Positions 1-5,946 of a DNA stretch of 6,347 nt are shown piece after piece; within the stretch, counting starts at the first letter, position 1; the number at the start of each line of letters is the position of its first letter. The notes below the pieces were generated by a model that was not told the origin of the DNA, did no database searches, and worked only from the letters and a program-made list of their open reading frames with translations. The translations under genes and the position numbers were made by a program. The stretch comes from Oscillospiraceae bacterium (GTDB lineage Bacteria > Bacillota > Clostridia > Oscillospirales > Acutalibacteraceae), in NCBI GenBank assembly GCA_902796535.1, contig CADBPL010000246.1:1-6347 (forward strand). The letters are read 5' to 3'.

Positions 1-567
1 GATCAGGCGAACGGTCGTGTCTGCGGGTCGCGTAACGCGCACCGGCCCGAAGGTCTCCCGCCCGAAATCATAGAGCGCGCCGCCCTCAATCGGTTCGACG
101 GCAACGGGCGTTAAATCCCGATAACAAAACGGGAACACGGCGGGGTCGTCAGCAGGGGAACAAAAGGCGGGGCAGCCCGCGGCGGGCACGCGCACGGCGT
201 CGTATACTTCCGCCGACCAGCTTTCATCCGTTTTCAGCACGTCGGAATCGATGAAAAACGACGGGAACGCGTTCAGGTCGAACAGCTCCACGGCGATCTC
301 ATAGTCGCCCGCTTCAACTTCGATCGGCTCGTTTACGCGGTGCAGTTTGCCGCCAAGGCGCACCATGCCCTGACCGTGCGTCACCACGGTGAAGGCGCTT
401 GCCTGTTCCGCCGTGAATTTTTTAAAAAACCGCGCGCTCGCCTCCGGGCGGCTGACGTGCCACGCGCAGGGATAATCGCAGCCGAACTCCTGCCGCCGAA
501 ACGACAGCAGCAGATGATGATAGATCTCAAATTCCCCCGGATACCAGATCCATTTTGCCTGTTTCAT
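1..567 (-). CDS. Alpha-L-rhamnosidase-like protein (GH78-like), N-terminal part, truncated by the window edge
   Basis: The reading frame is open from an ATG at 567 to base 1 (189 codons, no stop), so the C-terminal part and the catalytic (alpha/alpha)6 barrel lie outside the window. The start is supported by AGGGAG at 575-580, seven bases upstream. Residues 1-9 (MKQAKWIWY) resemble the opening of many GH78-like proteins, where a Trp-Ile-Trp stretch leads into a first beta-sandwich. Residues 165-174 (LYDFGRETFG) match the Tyr-Asp-Phe-Gly signature of the second beta-sandwich before the barrel. No signal peptide is seen, so a cytoplasmic enzyme is likely. Known members release terminal alpha-L-rhamnose from plant glycans or glycosides; that role is inferred here because the catalytic acids are not visible. 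It is the last visible gene of the minus-strand operon, 44 bases after the symporter. A related GH78-fold enzyme with another specificity is possible. Confidence 0.72.
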   Translation of the reverse strand, partial: MKQAKWIWYPGEFEIYHHLLLSFRRQEFGCDYPCAWHVSRPEASARFFKKFTAEQASAFTVVTHGQGMVRLGGKLHRVNEPIEVEAGDYEIAVELFDLNAFPSFFIDSDVLKTDESWSAEVYDAVRVPAAGCPAFCSPADDPAVFPFCYRDLTPVAVEPIEGGALYDFGRETFGPVRVTRPADTTVRLI

Positions 568-611
568 ACGTATGCTCCCTCTGCTGAATCCACCCTTCGG
601 ACGAGCCGGAT

Positions 612-2846
612 TCAGCGTTCGCTTTTTGCTTTTTCATAGCGTGCAAAAACAGCGTCCAGATGCCGATAATTCTCATATTGCGCGAGTGTTTTGCGCGCGT
701 CCTGATACGGTTTTGAGGCGCGGTAGAAAACCGAGTTCTGACCGGCCGCCGTTTTGATTTCCTGTTCGATTTTTGCCTGCTCGATGCGCAGGCGCTGCAG
801 GTCGGCTTTGTGCTGCGCGGCCGTCTGCCTGTTCTTTTGTTCCCGCGCCAGCTTGAGTGCGCGGAGCGCTTCGCCGCGTTTGGCTTCGTTTTCGTCTTCG
901 GCGCGGAACAGGGCTTCAAACACGCTGCTGTCAAACGGCGTAATGCCGTTGGGGTAATACTTCTTTGCCGCTTTTTTTGCCGCCTTGGCGTCGGCCAGCC
1001 GCATCAGCGCCGCACGGCGCCGCTCTTTTTCGGCTTCGGTTGTTTTCGGCATGGCTTTTACCTGCGCTTTGGTCAGCTGAAGGGCGTCGGCGTAACCGTT
1101 CAGCCCCGCGTCGCTGATCCGCCGGGCTTCTTCCAGCAGCGCTTTGCCGTAGTCGGTGTCGTATTTTGTCAATTCCTGCATCACCAGCCGGGCAATCTCG
1201 ATTTTTTCGTTTTCCGTTCTGACTTGTTTTCGCGCGGCTTTATCATCGGGAATTGCTGTAACCGGTTCCCTGCTTATGTATTCCTGCGCTTCGCGGATGA
1301 GTTCCGCTGTTTCGATCAGGTCTTCGTCTTTCAGCACATGGTTGCCGTAATCTTCAAACAGCGCGCGGATTTTCAGCACGCGCACCATGGCCTTCTGGCG
1401 TGTTTCGGTCAGGTCGTAGAAGAAAAACGGGATCACGTTGAGCACCGCGCCGACGACCGAGGCCACCACGAGCACGCTGCTGATCTTTACAAAATAATCC
1501 TGATGGTACAGCACGTCATAGACATTCGACCCGTCGTAGCCCAGCGACAGGGCGACGCCCCGGTTCAGCCCCGATTTTTCATAAAGCGCCGGCAGCACAA
1601 AGCCCGTGGCCAGCGTGATGACGTTGCCGATGAGGCCGACTGCGGCAAACATGCCGTCAATGCGCTCGCCGGTGATATATTGCTGATAATCACGGATATC
1701 CGCGTTGATGCTCGGGTTGAGCAGATGCCCCAGCGACGTAATAAACTGGTTGACGAAGGTGCAGCCGAGCAGCAGCCAGATGATGTAAGGCTTGCCGGTG
1801 GCTTTGACGATGGGCAGCATGATAAGAATGAACCCGATGTTGAGGAGGTTCGTGAAAACGAGGATCCGTTTTTTGCCGTATTTGCGAATAAAATAGGGCG
1901 CGACAAGGTTCGGCCAGAACGACGCGTTCCCGGCAATGGCGATAACCAGCGAATACTGCGCCGCACTGCACGCGTGCTGGTAGTTGTACATCCAGCCTAA
2001 AATGCTGTTGAAGGAGCCTTCGAGGAACCCGAGCCACCCGGCCAGCGAAATGATCCAGAAATATTTGTTGCGCACAATGGCGCGGAACGCGTCGGCGAAC
2101 CTGATCTGAATCACGTGCGTTTTGGCCTGCACGATCTTTTCCTCGGTGTTCACGTAGACGAGAACGGAGATCAGAAAACCGGCCAGCAGCATGGGCGGGA
2201 ACAGCACGCGGTAGATTTTCAGGTCATAGAGCGTATCCTGCCCCGTGATCAGCCGCGCCGCGAGCGGCAGAAAAATGTTGGCGATGGAGGGCGAAAAGTT
2301 TTCCACCACCGATTTGATCGACAGCACGTCCGAACGCTCGATGCTGTTGGGCGAGAGCACGTTGATGAGGCTGTCGTAGGCGTCGTTGTAAAAATTATAA
2401 AAAAACTGAAAGCCGATGTTGAAGGCGAGCACCACGGCGCATTTGGCGAACAGGCTCAAGGTTTCATACGGCATCCAGATGAATCCCGCGCCCAGCAGCA
2501 CGGTCGGAACGCCCATGGTGATGAGATAGGGGCGGTATTTCCCCTTCATGCTGCGCGTGTTGTCGATCATTTTTGCGCGGATGGCCGTGAGCGGAAAGCC
2601 CGAGAGCACGCTGATGAGGTAGATCACGTAAAGCGCCGAGGGGTCGATGCCGATGGTGTTGCCGATGAGCGTGTTGCCAACGGCGATGATCATCTGCGAA
2701 ATGCAGTAGACGATGAATTTGACGCCGATGCCGCCCACGGACAGCGAGGCGATCTCTTGAAAGCTCATGTAACGCCCGGCCGGCGGCGTTTTCCAATACC
2801 GCCGGAAATCGGCGAGCAGGGATTGCGCTTTTGTCAGGACGGTCAT
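612..2846 (-). CDS. GPH/MelB-type sugar:cation symporter (MFS) with a long C-terminal cytoplasmic extension
   Basis: 744 residues. About twelve hydrophobic segments can be picked out between residues 36 and 478, for example 36-57, 106-127, 216-232, 262-285, 328-346, 353-372, 398-420 and 455-477. Residues 381-395 (NADIRDYQQYITGER) match the Asp-Tyr-x-x-Tyr-x-Thr-Gly-x-Arg region conserved in the glycoside-pentoside-hexuronide:cation symporter family, which imports sugars or small glycosides with Na+ or H+. Family members usually have about 450-500 residues. Here a hydrophilic, helix-rich tail covers roughly residues 480-744 (bases 612-1409), with a Lys/Ala-rich patch at 619-629 and a likely coiled coil at 655-700. 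The tail shows no IIA-type phosphorylation domain that I can recognise. The ATG overlaps the GH30 stop codon (ATGA), and AGAGGG at 2854-2859 is seven bases upstream, so translation is probably coupled. Substrate unknown; an oligosaccharide cleaved by the neighbouring hydrolases is inferred. Confidence 0.88.
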   Translation of the reverse strand: MTVLTKAQSLLADFRRYWKTPPAGRYMSFQEIASLSVGGIGVKFIVYCISQMIIAVGNTLIGNTIGIDPSALYVIYLISVLSGFPLTAIRAKMIDNTRSMKGKYRPYLITMGVPTVLLGAGFIWMPYETLSLFAKCAVVLAFNIGFQFFYNFYNDAYDSLINVLSPNSIERSDVLSIKSVVENFSPSIANIFLPLAARLITGQDTLYDLKIYRVLFPPMLLAGFLISVLVYVNTEEKIVQAKTHVIQIRFADAFRAIVRNKYFWIISLAGWLGFLEGSFNSILGWMYNYQHACSAAQYSLVIAIAGNASFWPNLVAPYFIRKYGKKRILVFTNLLNIGFILIMLPIVKATGKPYIIWLLLGCTFVNQFITSLGHLLNPSINADIRDYQQYITGERIDGMFAAVGLIGNVITLATGFVLPALYEKSGLNRGVALSLGYDGSNVYDVLYHQDYFVKISSVLVVASVVGAVLNVIPFFFYDLTETRQKAMVRVLKIRALFEDYGNHVLKDEDLIETAELIREAQEYISREPVTAIPDDKAARKQVRTENEKIEIARLVMQELTKYDTDYGKALLEEARRISDAGLNGYADALQLTKAQVKAMPKTTEAEKERRRAALMRLADAKAAKKAAKKYYPNGITPFDSSVFEALFRAEDENEAKRGEALRALKLAREQKNRQTAAQHKADLQRLRIEQAKIEQEIKTAAGQNSVFYRASKPYQDARKTLAQYENYRHLDAVFARYEKAKSER

Positions 2847-4204
2847 TTCGTTTCCCTCTCAAACAAAAAGGTGTTGACGGATCTCGGCCGGATCGTCGCC
2901 GTGCCGTTTTGGATCGGCCGCCGCGCCAGATCGTCCGTTTCGCTCGTCACGATCTGTTCGGCGGTTTCCGGCACGGAGAATTCTTTCGGCTCGTCGGTTT
3001 CGTTGATGACGATGAGCGTGATTTGATTCCCCTTTTTGAAGCCGAGCGCCTTGACGTCTTTGTCATCGACCCTCACCTCGAACCGGACGGCGCCGCAGGG
3101 AATATATTTGGAAAAGTTGCCGGTCGCATAATATCGTTTGGTCATTTCAAAGCTTTTGTCGCCGAGGTTGATATAAATCAGACCGTCGCAGTAATCAACC
3201 TCCGAAACGGCGATCCAGTGCTGCCATGAGGCGACGTTGAGCAGGGTCATATCTTCAAACACGGTTTTGGCCATGACAAGCGCGGAATCCATCCCCTTGT
3301 CGCGGCCGCCCTGCATATGCGTCCATTCGCTCATCTTCACTGTCAGGCCGGGGTAACGCCGGTTCAGCCAGCGCCGATACCGCTTCAGATAGTCCGGCCG
3401 GCGCAGCAGCGGCAGATTGGCCGGGTTGAGAAAATAGGAGTGAAGATCCACACTGTCGATTCGTTCGCGCACCCTTTTATATCGCATCAAAGCACGGGTG
3501 TAGCTTTTGTTGAACCAGCGGATATCGCCGTTTTCCAGCCCCGACAGCCGCACGCCGTCAAGCGCTTTGCGCTTTGCCAGTTCGTCGGCAAACACCTTCA
3601 TCACCCGTGCCGCGCTGTGCGGCCAATAATGGCAGCCCTCCTGCCCGCCGGTCCATTTCCACAGCGGCTCGTTGATGGGGGAAACATACCTGACCGGAAT
3701 GCCCTCGCCGACAAAATGCCCGGTCACGTCGAGCACGTAAGCGGCGAACGCTTTGTCGTTTTCTTTTGGCAGATTGTCGCGGAACGCTTTGCTGCCATGC
3801 GCCATGCCGGTTTTGGTCAGCCGTTCAAGCGGCGAATTGACGAAAAAAATCACCTCGTCCGCCCCGTCCTTTACCGCCTGCCGCAGCATATACACCGCGT
3901 TCTTATCCTTGCCGAAATCGTAGACCCCGGGCGCCGTTTCAAAGCATTCGGCGCGCCGGAGCGGGTTGGGGAAGCTGCCCTTGCCCGATTCCTTCGACCC
4001 GGCGCCGAGATTATAGCGGTAGGTGCGCAGTCCGATGCCTTCGGTTTTGCTGTAAAGCAGCTGCGAAATTCTGTCCCGCACGGCCAGACCGCTTGCCGGG
4101 TCGATATGATCCCAGCCGCCGACCTCCTGCGCCCACCACGCGCCGCTGGCGCCGAAGCCCTCAAACGTCTGGTATTCTGTTTCGTAACGGCATTCGATCT
4201 TCAT
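2843..4204 (-). CDS. GH30-type glycoside hydrolase, probably intracellular (endo-beta-1,6-galactanase-like?)
   Basis: 453 residues, full length for a minimal GH30 enzyme: a TIM barrel to about residue 365, then a beta-domain at about 370-450 that ends in the usual hydrophobic strand (RSVNTFLFE). The N-terminal FEGFGASGAWW (14-24) is a GH30-type opening motif. The general acid/base is expected at Glu179 in SPINEPLW, and the nucleophile at Glu293 in VKMSEWTH; both are present, so a retaining, active enzyme is expected. The QEGCHYWP stretch (188-195) resembles enzymes annotated as beta-1,6-galactanases (subfamily 5), but I cannot settle subfamily or substrate by eye; glucosidase, xylanase or fucosidase activity within GH30 remains possible. 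No signal peptide, so cytoplasmic action on imported oligosaccharides is inferred. AAGGAAGG lies nine bases before the ATG. The stop overlaps the symporter start by four bases, which ties hydrolysis to transport. Confidence 0.87.
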   Translation of the reverse strand: MKIECRYETEYQTFEGFGASGAWWAQEVGGWDHIDPASGLAVRDRISQLLYSKTEGIGLRTYRYNLGAGSKESGKGSFPNPLRRAECFETAPGVYDFGKDKNAVYMLRQAVKDGADEVIFFVNSPLERLTKTGMAHGSKAFRDNLPKENDKAFAAYVLDVTGHFVGEGIPVRYVSPINEPLWKWTGGQEGCHYWPHSAARVMKVFADELAKRKALDGVRLSGLENGDIRWFNKSYTRALMRYKRVRERIDSVDLHSYFLNPANLPLLRRPDYLKRYRRWLNRRYPGLTVKMSEWTHMQGGRDKGMDSALVMAKTVFEDMTLLNVASWQHWIAVSEVDYCDGLIYINLGDKSFEMTKRYYATGNFSKYIPCGAVRFEVRVDDKDVKALGFKKGNQITLIVINETDEPKEFSVPETAEQIVTSETDDLARRPIQNGTATIRPRSVNTFLFERETK

Positions 4205-4228
4205 TTCAGCGCACCTTCCTTTTTTGTT

Positions 4229-4900
4229 TTACCAGATAAACGGAATGACCTTATATTTCACCTTCGTTTTGTATTCACGATAACCGGGCAGCCCCTCTTC
4301 CAGCACCTTTTCTTCGTTTTTCATGCGTGCCGCGATGATGGGAATATAGAAAAGCAGGATCGCCAATGAGATCGGCGAATCGAGGATGACGCCCATGGAA
4401 AGGAACAGGAACAGCGTCGCCGCATACATCGGGTGGCGCACAACGCCGTACAGCCCGGTGTCCACGACTGTTTGGCTTTCCTGCACCTCGATCGTGCGCG
4501 ACAGATAGGCATTTTCACGCATGACTTCGGCGTACATCCCGTAGGCCAGCAAAAACACCCCGGCGCCGACCCACACCGCCCAAAGCGGAAAATGCAGCCA
4601 GCCGAAACGGGCGTTCAGCCCCGCCAAAAGGAACGCGGCCAGAAACATCACGCCGCTCAGCGCAACGACCGCCTTTTGCTCCTTTTCTTCCTCTTTGGCG
4701 TTCAGGCGCTTTTTCAGCAGTTCGGGGCTTTTGACCATCATCACAACGCCGGCAAAAAACATCGGCACGAACAGCAGCCCGAGAAAGAGCCACGCCTGCC
4801 AAAAGTGCAGCGTCCCGGCGGGCACGAACAGCAGCGCCCCGAGCAGCACCACCCCGAGCAGAAATTTTATGATCGCTTGAAAAAAGAGTTTGGTTGTCAT
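4229..4900 (-). CDS. Isoprenylcysteine carboxyl methyltransferase (ICMT)-like integral membrane methyltransferase
   Basis: 223 residues, typical length for the bacterial ICMT/PEMT-like group. Hydrophobic segments lie near residues 5-27, 35-57, 78-97, 104-126 and 160-190. The C-terminal part carries the family signature: VVRHPMYAA (153-161), then after a long helix the NEEKVLEE acidic stretch (195-202) and LPGYREY (204-210), which in the family form the S-adenosylmethionine and substrate site. Members methylate carboxyl groups, phospholipid amines or other small molecules; most bacterial ones have no known substrate, and this one cannot be assigned. The ATG at 4900 is preferred over an in-frame TTG at 4933 because GAGGA lies seven bases upstream and homolog-like sequence begins at MTTKLFF. 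It sits 38 bases after the propeller gene and 24 before GH30, so it is probably cotranscribed. A membrane methyltransferase is an unexpected member of a sugar operon. Confidence 0.85.
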   Translation of the reverse strand: MTTKLFFQAIIKFLLGVVLLGALLFVPAGTLHFWQAWLFLGLLFVPMFFAGVVMMVKSPELLKKRLNAKEEEKEQKAVVALSGVMFLAAFLLAGLNARFGWLHFPLWAVWVGAGVFLLAYGMYAEVMRENAYLSRTIEVQESQTVVDTGLYGVVRHPMYAATLFLFLSMGVILDSPISLAILLFYIPIIAARMKNEEKVLEEGLPGYREYKTKVKYKVIPFIW

Positions 4901-4907
4901 ATGGTTT

Positions 4908-4912
4908 TCCTC
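4908..4912 (-). promoter_or_regulatory. Ribosome binding site deciding the methyltransferase start
   Basis: GAGGA on the minus strand, seven bases before the ATG at 4900. It favours this ATG over the in-frame TTG at 4933, which would leave only five bases after the preceding stop codon and place an unrelated eleven-residue leader (including a charged CEEN stretch) before the first membrane helix. Confidence 0.7.
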
Positions 4913-4938
4913 ACAGACCAGAAAGCCGGTCAATATCG

Positions 4939-5865
4939 TTATTCAAAAAAACCTTTCAACAGCGCTGCGGGCGGCCCTTCATACGCCGCTTCTGCGAGAA
5001 ATTCGATTCCATGCTGATTGCCCCACGAATAATAAATGACCGTTCGGCCGAGAAATTCGCAAAGCTCCATATCGCTGTTGTTGACGTCTGCCGCGCGGGC
5101 GATGCGTTCGCGCTCGTGCGGTGACAGAAACGGATTCGCAATTTTCTTGTCTTCTGCCGAGTCATACATCAGAACCGGATTGAGCGGACTGTATTCCCAT
5201 TTTTTCAGGTCAAGGCTGCGCGCGACGCAGTTCGCATATTTTTCTGTCGGGTACGCTTCGAGATAGAGCACGTAATAATACGGATCGCCCGGAAACGTAT
5301 AGATCGCGGGACCACCCGCGTAGCGATCCTTCTGAAACGAGAACTCGTCGGGCAGAAGCGTCCAGTGGATCATGTCTGCCGACTGCGCGAAACGGAAGGT
5401 AAAGGGGACGAAACTGTCGGTTTCGATCAGAAGGATATATTGGCCGTCCTTTTTGCAAACGCCGGTGTTGAAGCATTTCAGGCCGGGAAAGCGGACGGGA
5501 AATTCCTCCCACGTTTCAAGGTTTTCGGAGCGGAACACGGTCAGGGCGTCGCCCGCCCACGAATCCTTTACGCCGACGGCATACATGGTTCCTCCGTCCG
5601 CGAACGCCGTGCCGAGGTGGTGATTCCGGCCGAAGGGCTTTGAGAGCGCGTTCGTGTACAGGTTGCGAAAACGGAAATGAGATTCTTCCGACGGATTCGC
5701 CTCGTTCTGCGCGCCGGAACGGAAATACTCAAAACGGTACAATCGGCCGCCGAAGACGACGGGCGTGGTTTCCACCATATCGCACATCACCGTGCCGAGC
5801 TTGCGGATCGCGGGCCGCTCCGGCGCGATTTTGTAATAATAGGGATTTTCGGTGAACCGATCCAA
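4939..5865 (-). CDS. Five-bladed beta-propeller putative glycoside hydrolase (GH43/GH32/GH130-like fold), TTG start
   Basis: 308 residues, close to the size of a single propeller domain. The blade motif Ser-x-(Asn/Asp)-(Leu/Met)-x-x-Trp recurs three times: SENLETW (113-119), SADMIHW (162-168) and SLDLKKW (217-223), spaced 49 and 55 residues, the last followed by SPLNPVL as in GH32/GH43/GH130-type proteins. Acidic residues that could be catalytic occur in DMVETTPVV (29-37), LLIETD (145-150) and NNSDMELCEF (262-271), but I cannot assign roles. The family is unclear; an arabinofuranosidase, galactosidase, phosphorylase or uncharacterised propeller enzyme are all possible. No signal peptide, so probably cytoplasmic. 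The start is TTG: an in-frame stop lies at 5896-5898 with no ATG or GTG between, and GCGAGG lies eight bases upstream. The next ATG (residue 27) would cut into blade one. First gene of the operon, directly behind a promoter. Confidence 0.78.
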   Translation of the reverse strand: MDRFTENPYYYKIAPERPAIRKLGTVMCDMVETTPVVFGGRLYRFEYFRSGAQNEANPSEESHFRFRNLYTNALSKPFGRNHHLGTAFADGGTMYAVGVKDSWAGDALTVFRSENLETWEEFPVRFPGLKCFNTGVCKKDGQYILLIETDSFVPFTFRFAQSADMIHWTLLPDEFSFQKDRYAGGPAIYTFPGDPYYYVLYLEAYPTEKYANCVARSLDLKKWEYSPLNPVLMYDSAEDKKIANPFLSPHERERIARAADVNNSDMELCEFLGRTVIYYSWGNQHGIEFLAEAAYEGPPAALLKGFFE

Positions 5866-5873
5866 ATTGTTCG

Positions 5874-5880
5874 CCTCGCT
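5874..5880 (-). promoter_or_regulatory. Ribosome binding site supporting the TTG start
   Basis: AGCGAGG on the minus strand, eight bases before the TTG at 5865. Together with the upstream in-frame stop at 5896-5898, it makes TTG the best start for the propeller gene. Confidence 0.6.
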
Positions 5881-5883
5881 TAC

Positions 5884-5912
5884 TTGTTTATTTGATCACA
5901 GTATAGTATATT
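5884..5912 (+). promoter_or_regulatory. Probable sigma-A-type promoter for the divergent plus-strand gene
   Basis: TTGTTT at 5884-5889 (-35) and TATATT at 5907-5912 (-10) with a 17-base spacer. Transcription would begin near 5919, giving a leader of about 28 bases before the ATG at 5947. It overlaps the minus-strand promoter. Identified by eye only. Confidence 0.5.
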
Positions 5913-5929
5913 GAAGAGGCAACAGTCAA
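5900..5929 (-). promoter_or_regulatory. Probable sigma-A-type promoter for the five-gene minus-strand operon
   Basis: On the minus strand, TTGACT (5929-5924, -35) and TATACT (5905-5900, -10) are separated by 18 bases, close to consensus. Transcription would begin near 5893, about 28 bases before the TTG start. A second TATACT at 5910-5905 would have only a 13-base spacer and is less likely to be used. No other likely promoter was noticed before the downstream genes, consistent with one operon. Confidence 0.6.
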
Positions 5930-5932
5930 TAA

Positions 5933-5938
5933 AGGAGA
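5933..5938 (+). promoter_or_regulatory. Ribosome binding site of the divergent gene
   Basis: AGGAGA on the plus strand, eight bases before the ATG at 5947; a strong Shine-Dalgarno match that fixes the start of the plus-strand gene. Confidence 0.75.
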
Positions 5939-5946
5939 AGCAAAAT

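Larger units (their letters stand above)
5866..5946. promoter_or_regulatory. Divergent intergenic control region
   Basis: The only sizeable gap between genes, AT-rich compared with its flanks. It holds both promoters, both ribosome binding sites, a TGATCA palindrome at 5893-5898 in the core, and a pair of near-identical outward-facing elements: GAGGCAACA at 5916-5924 on plus and GAGGCGAACA at 5877-5868 on minus. An operator for a regulator encoded elsewhere would be expected here, but I recognise no known operator. Confidence 0.6.

Noticed and set aside
568..611. Terminator or second promoter between the symporter and the rhamnosidase-like gene
   Set aside because: The 44-base gap has no GC-rich hairpin followed by a T run and no convincing -35/-10 pair; readthrough is more likely.
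612..1409. Symporter tail as a frameshift artefact or a fused separate gene
   Set aside because: The frame is continuous with the membrane domain, the coding character is steady, and no internal start with a good ribosome binding site was noticed at the junction.
810..2000. 396-codon plus-strand open frame antisense to the symporter
   Set aside because: Composition is rich in Arg, His, Phe and Gln with no domain or membrane pattern, and it mirrors codons of the well-supported symporter gene. GC-rich third positions leave such antisense frames open.
2115..3026. 303-codon plus-strand open frame across the symporter/GH30 junction
   Set aside because: Biased, low-complexity composition (many Asp, His, Arg, Val) and full overlap with two confident genes.
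3317..4369. 350-codon plus-strand open frame antisense to GH30 and the end of the methyltransferase gene
   Set aside because: It crosses two real genes and their spacer, has no recognisable motif, and is explained by GC-rich codon bias on the opposite strand.
4901..4933. Longer N-terminus for the methyltransferase from a TTG at 4933
   Set aside because: The ATG at 4900 has a well-spaced GAGGA and begins directly with family-like sequence; the extra eleven residues are not typical.
5884..5905. Possible CcpA (cre) or CRP-like operator near TTGATCACA
   Set aside because: The central CG of a cre site is missing, and only one CRP-like half (TGTGA on minus) is present; the match is too weak to annotate.
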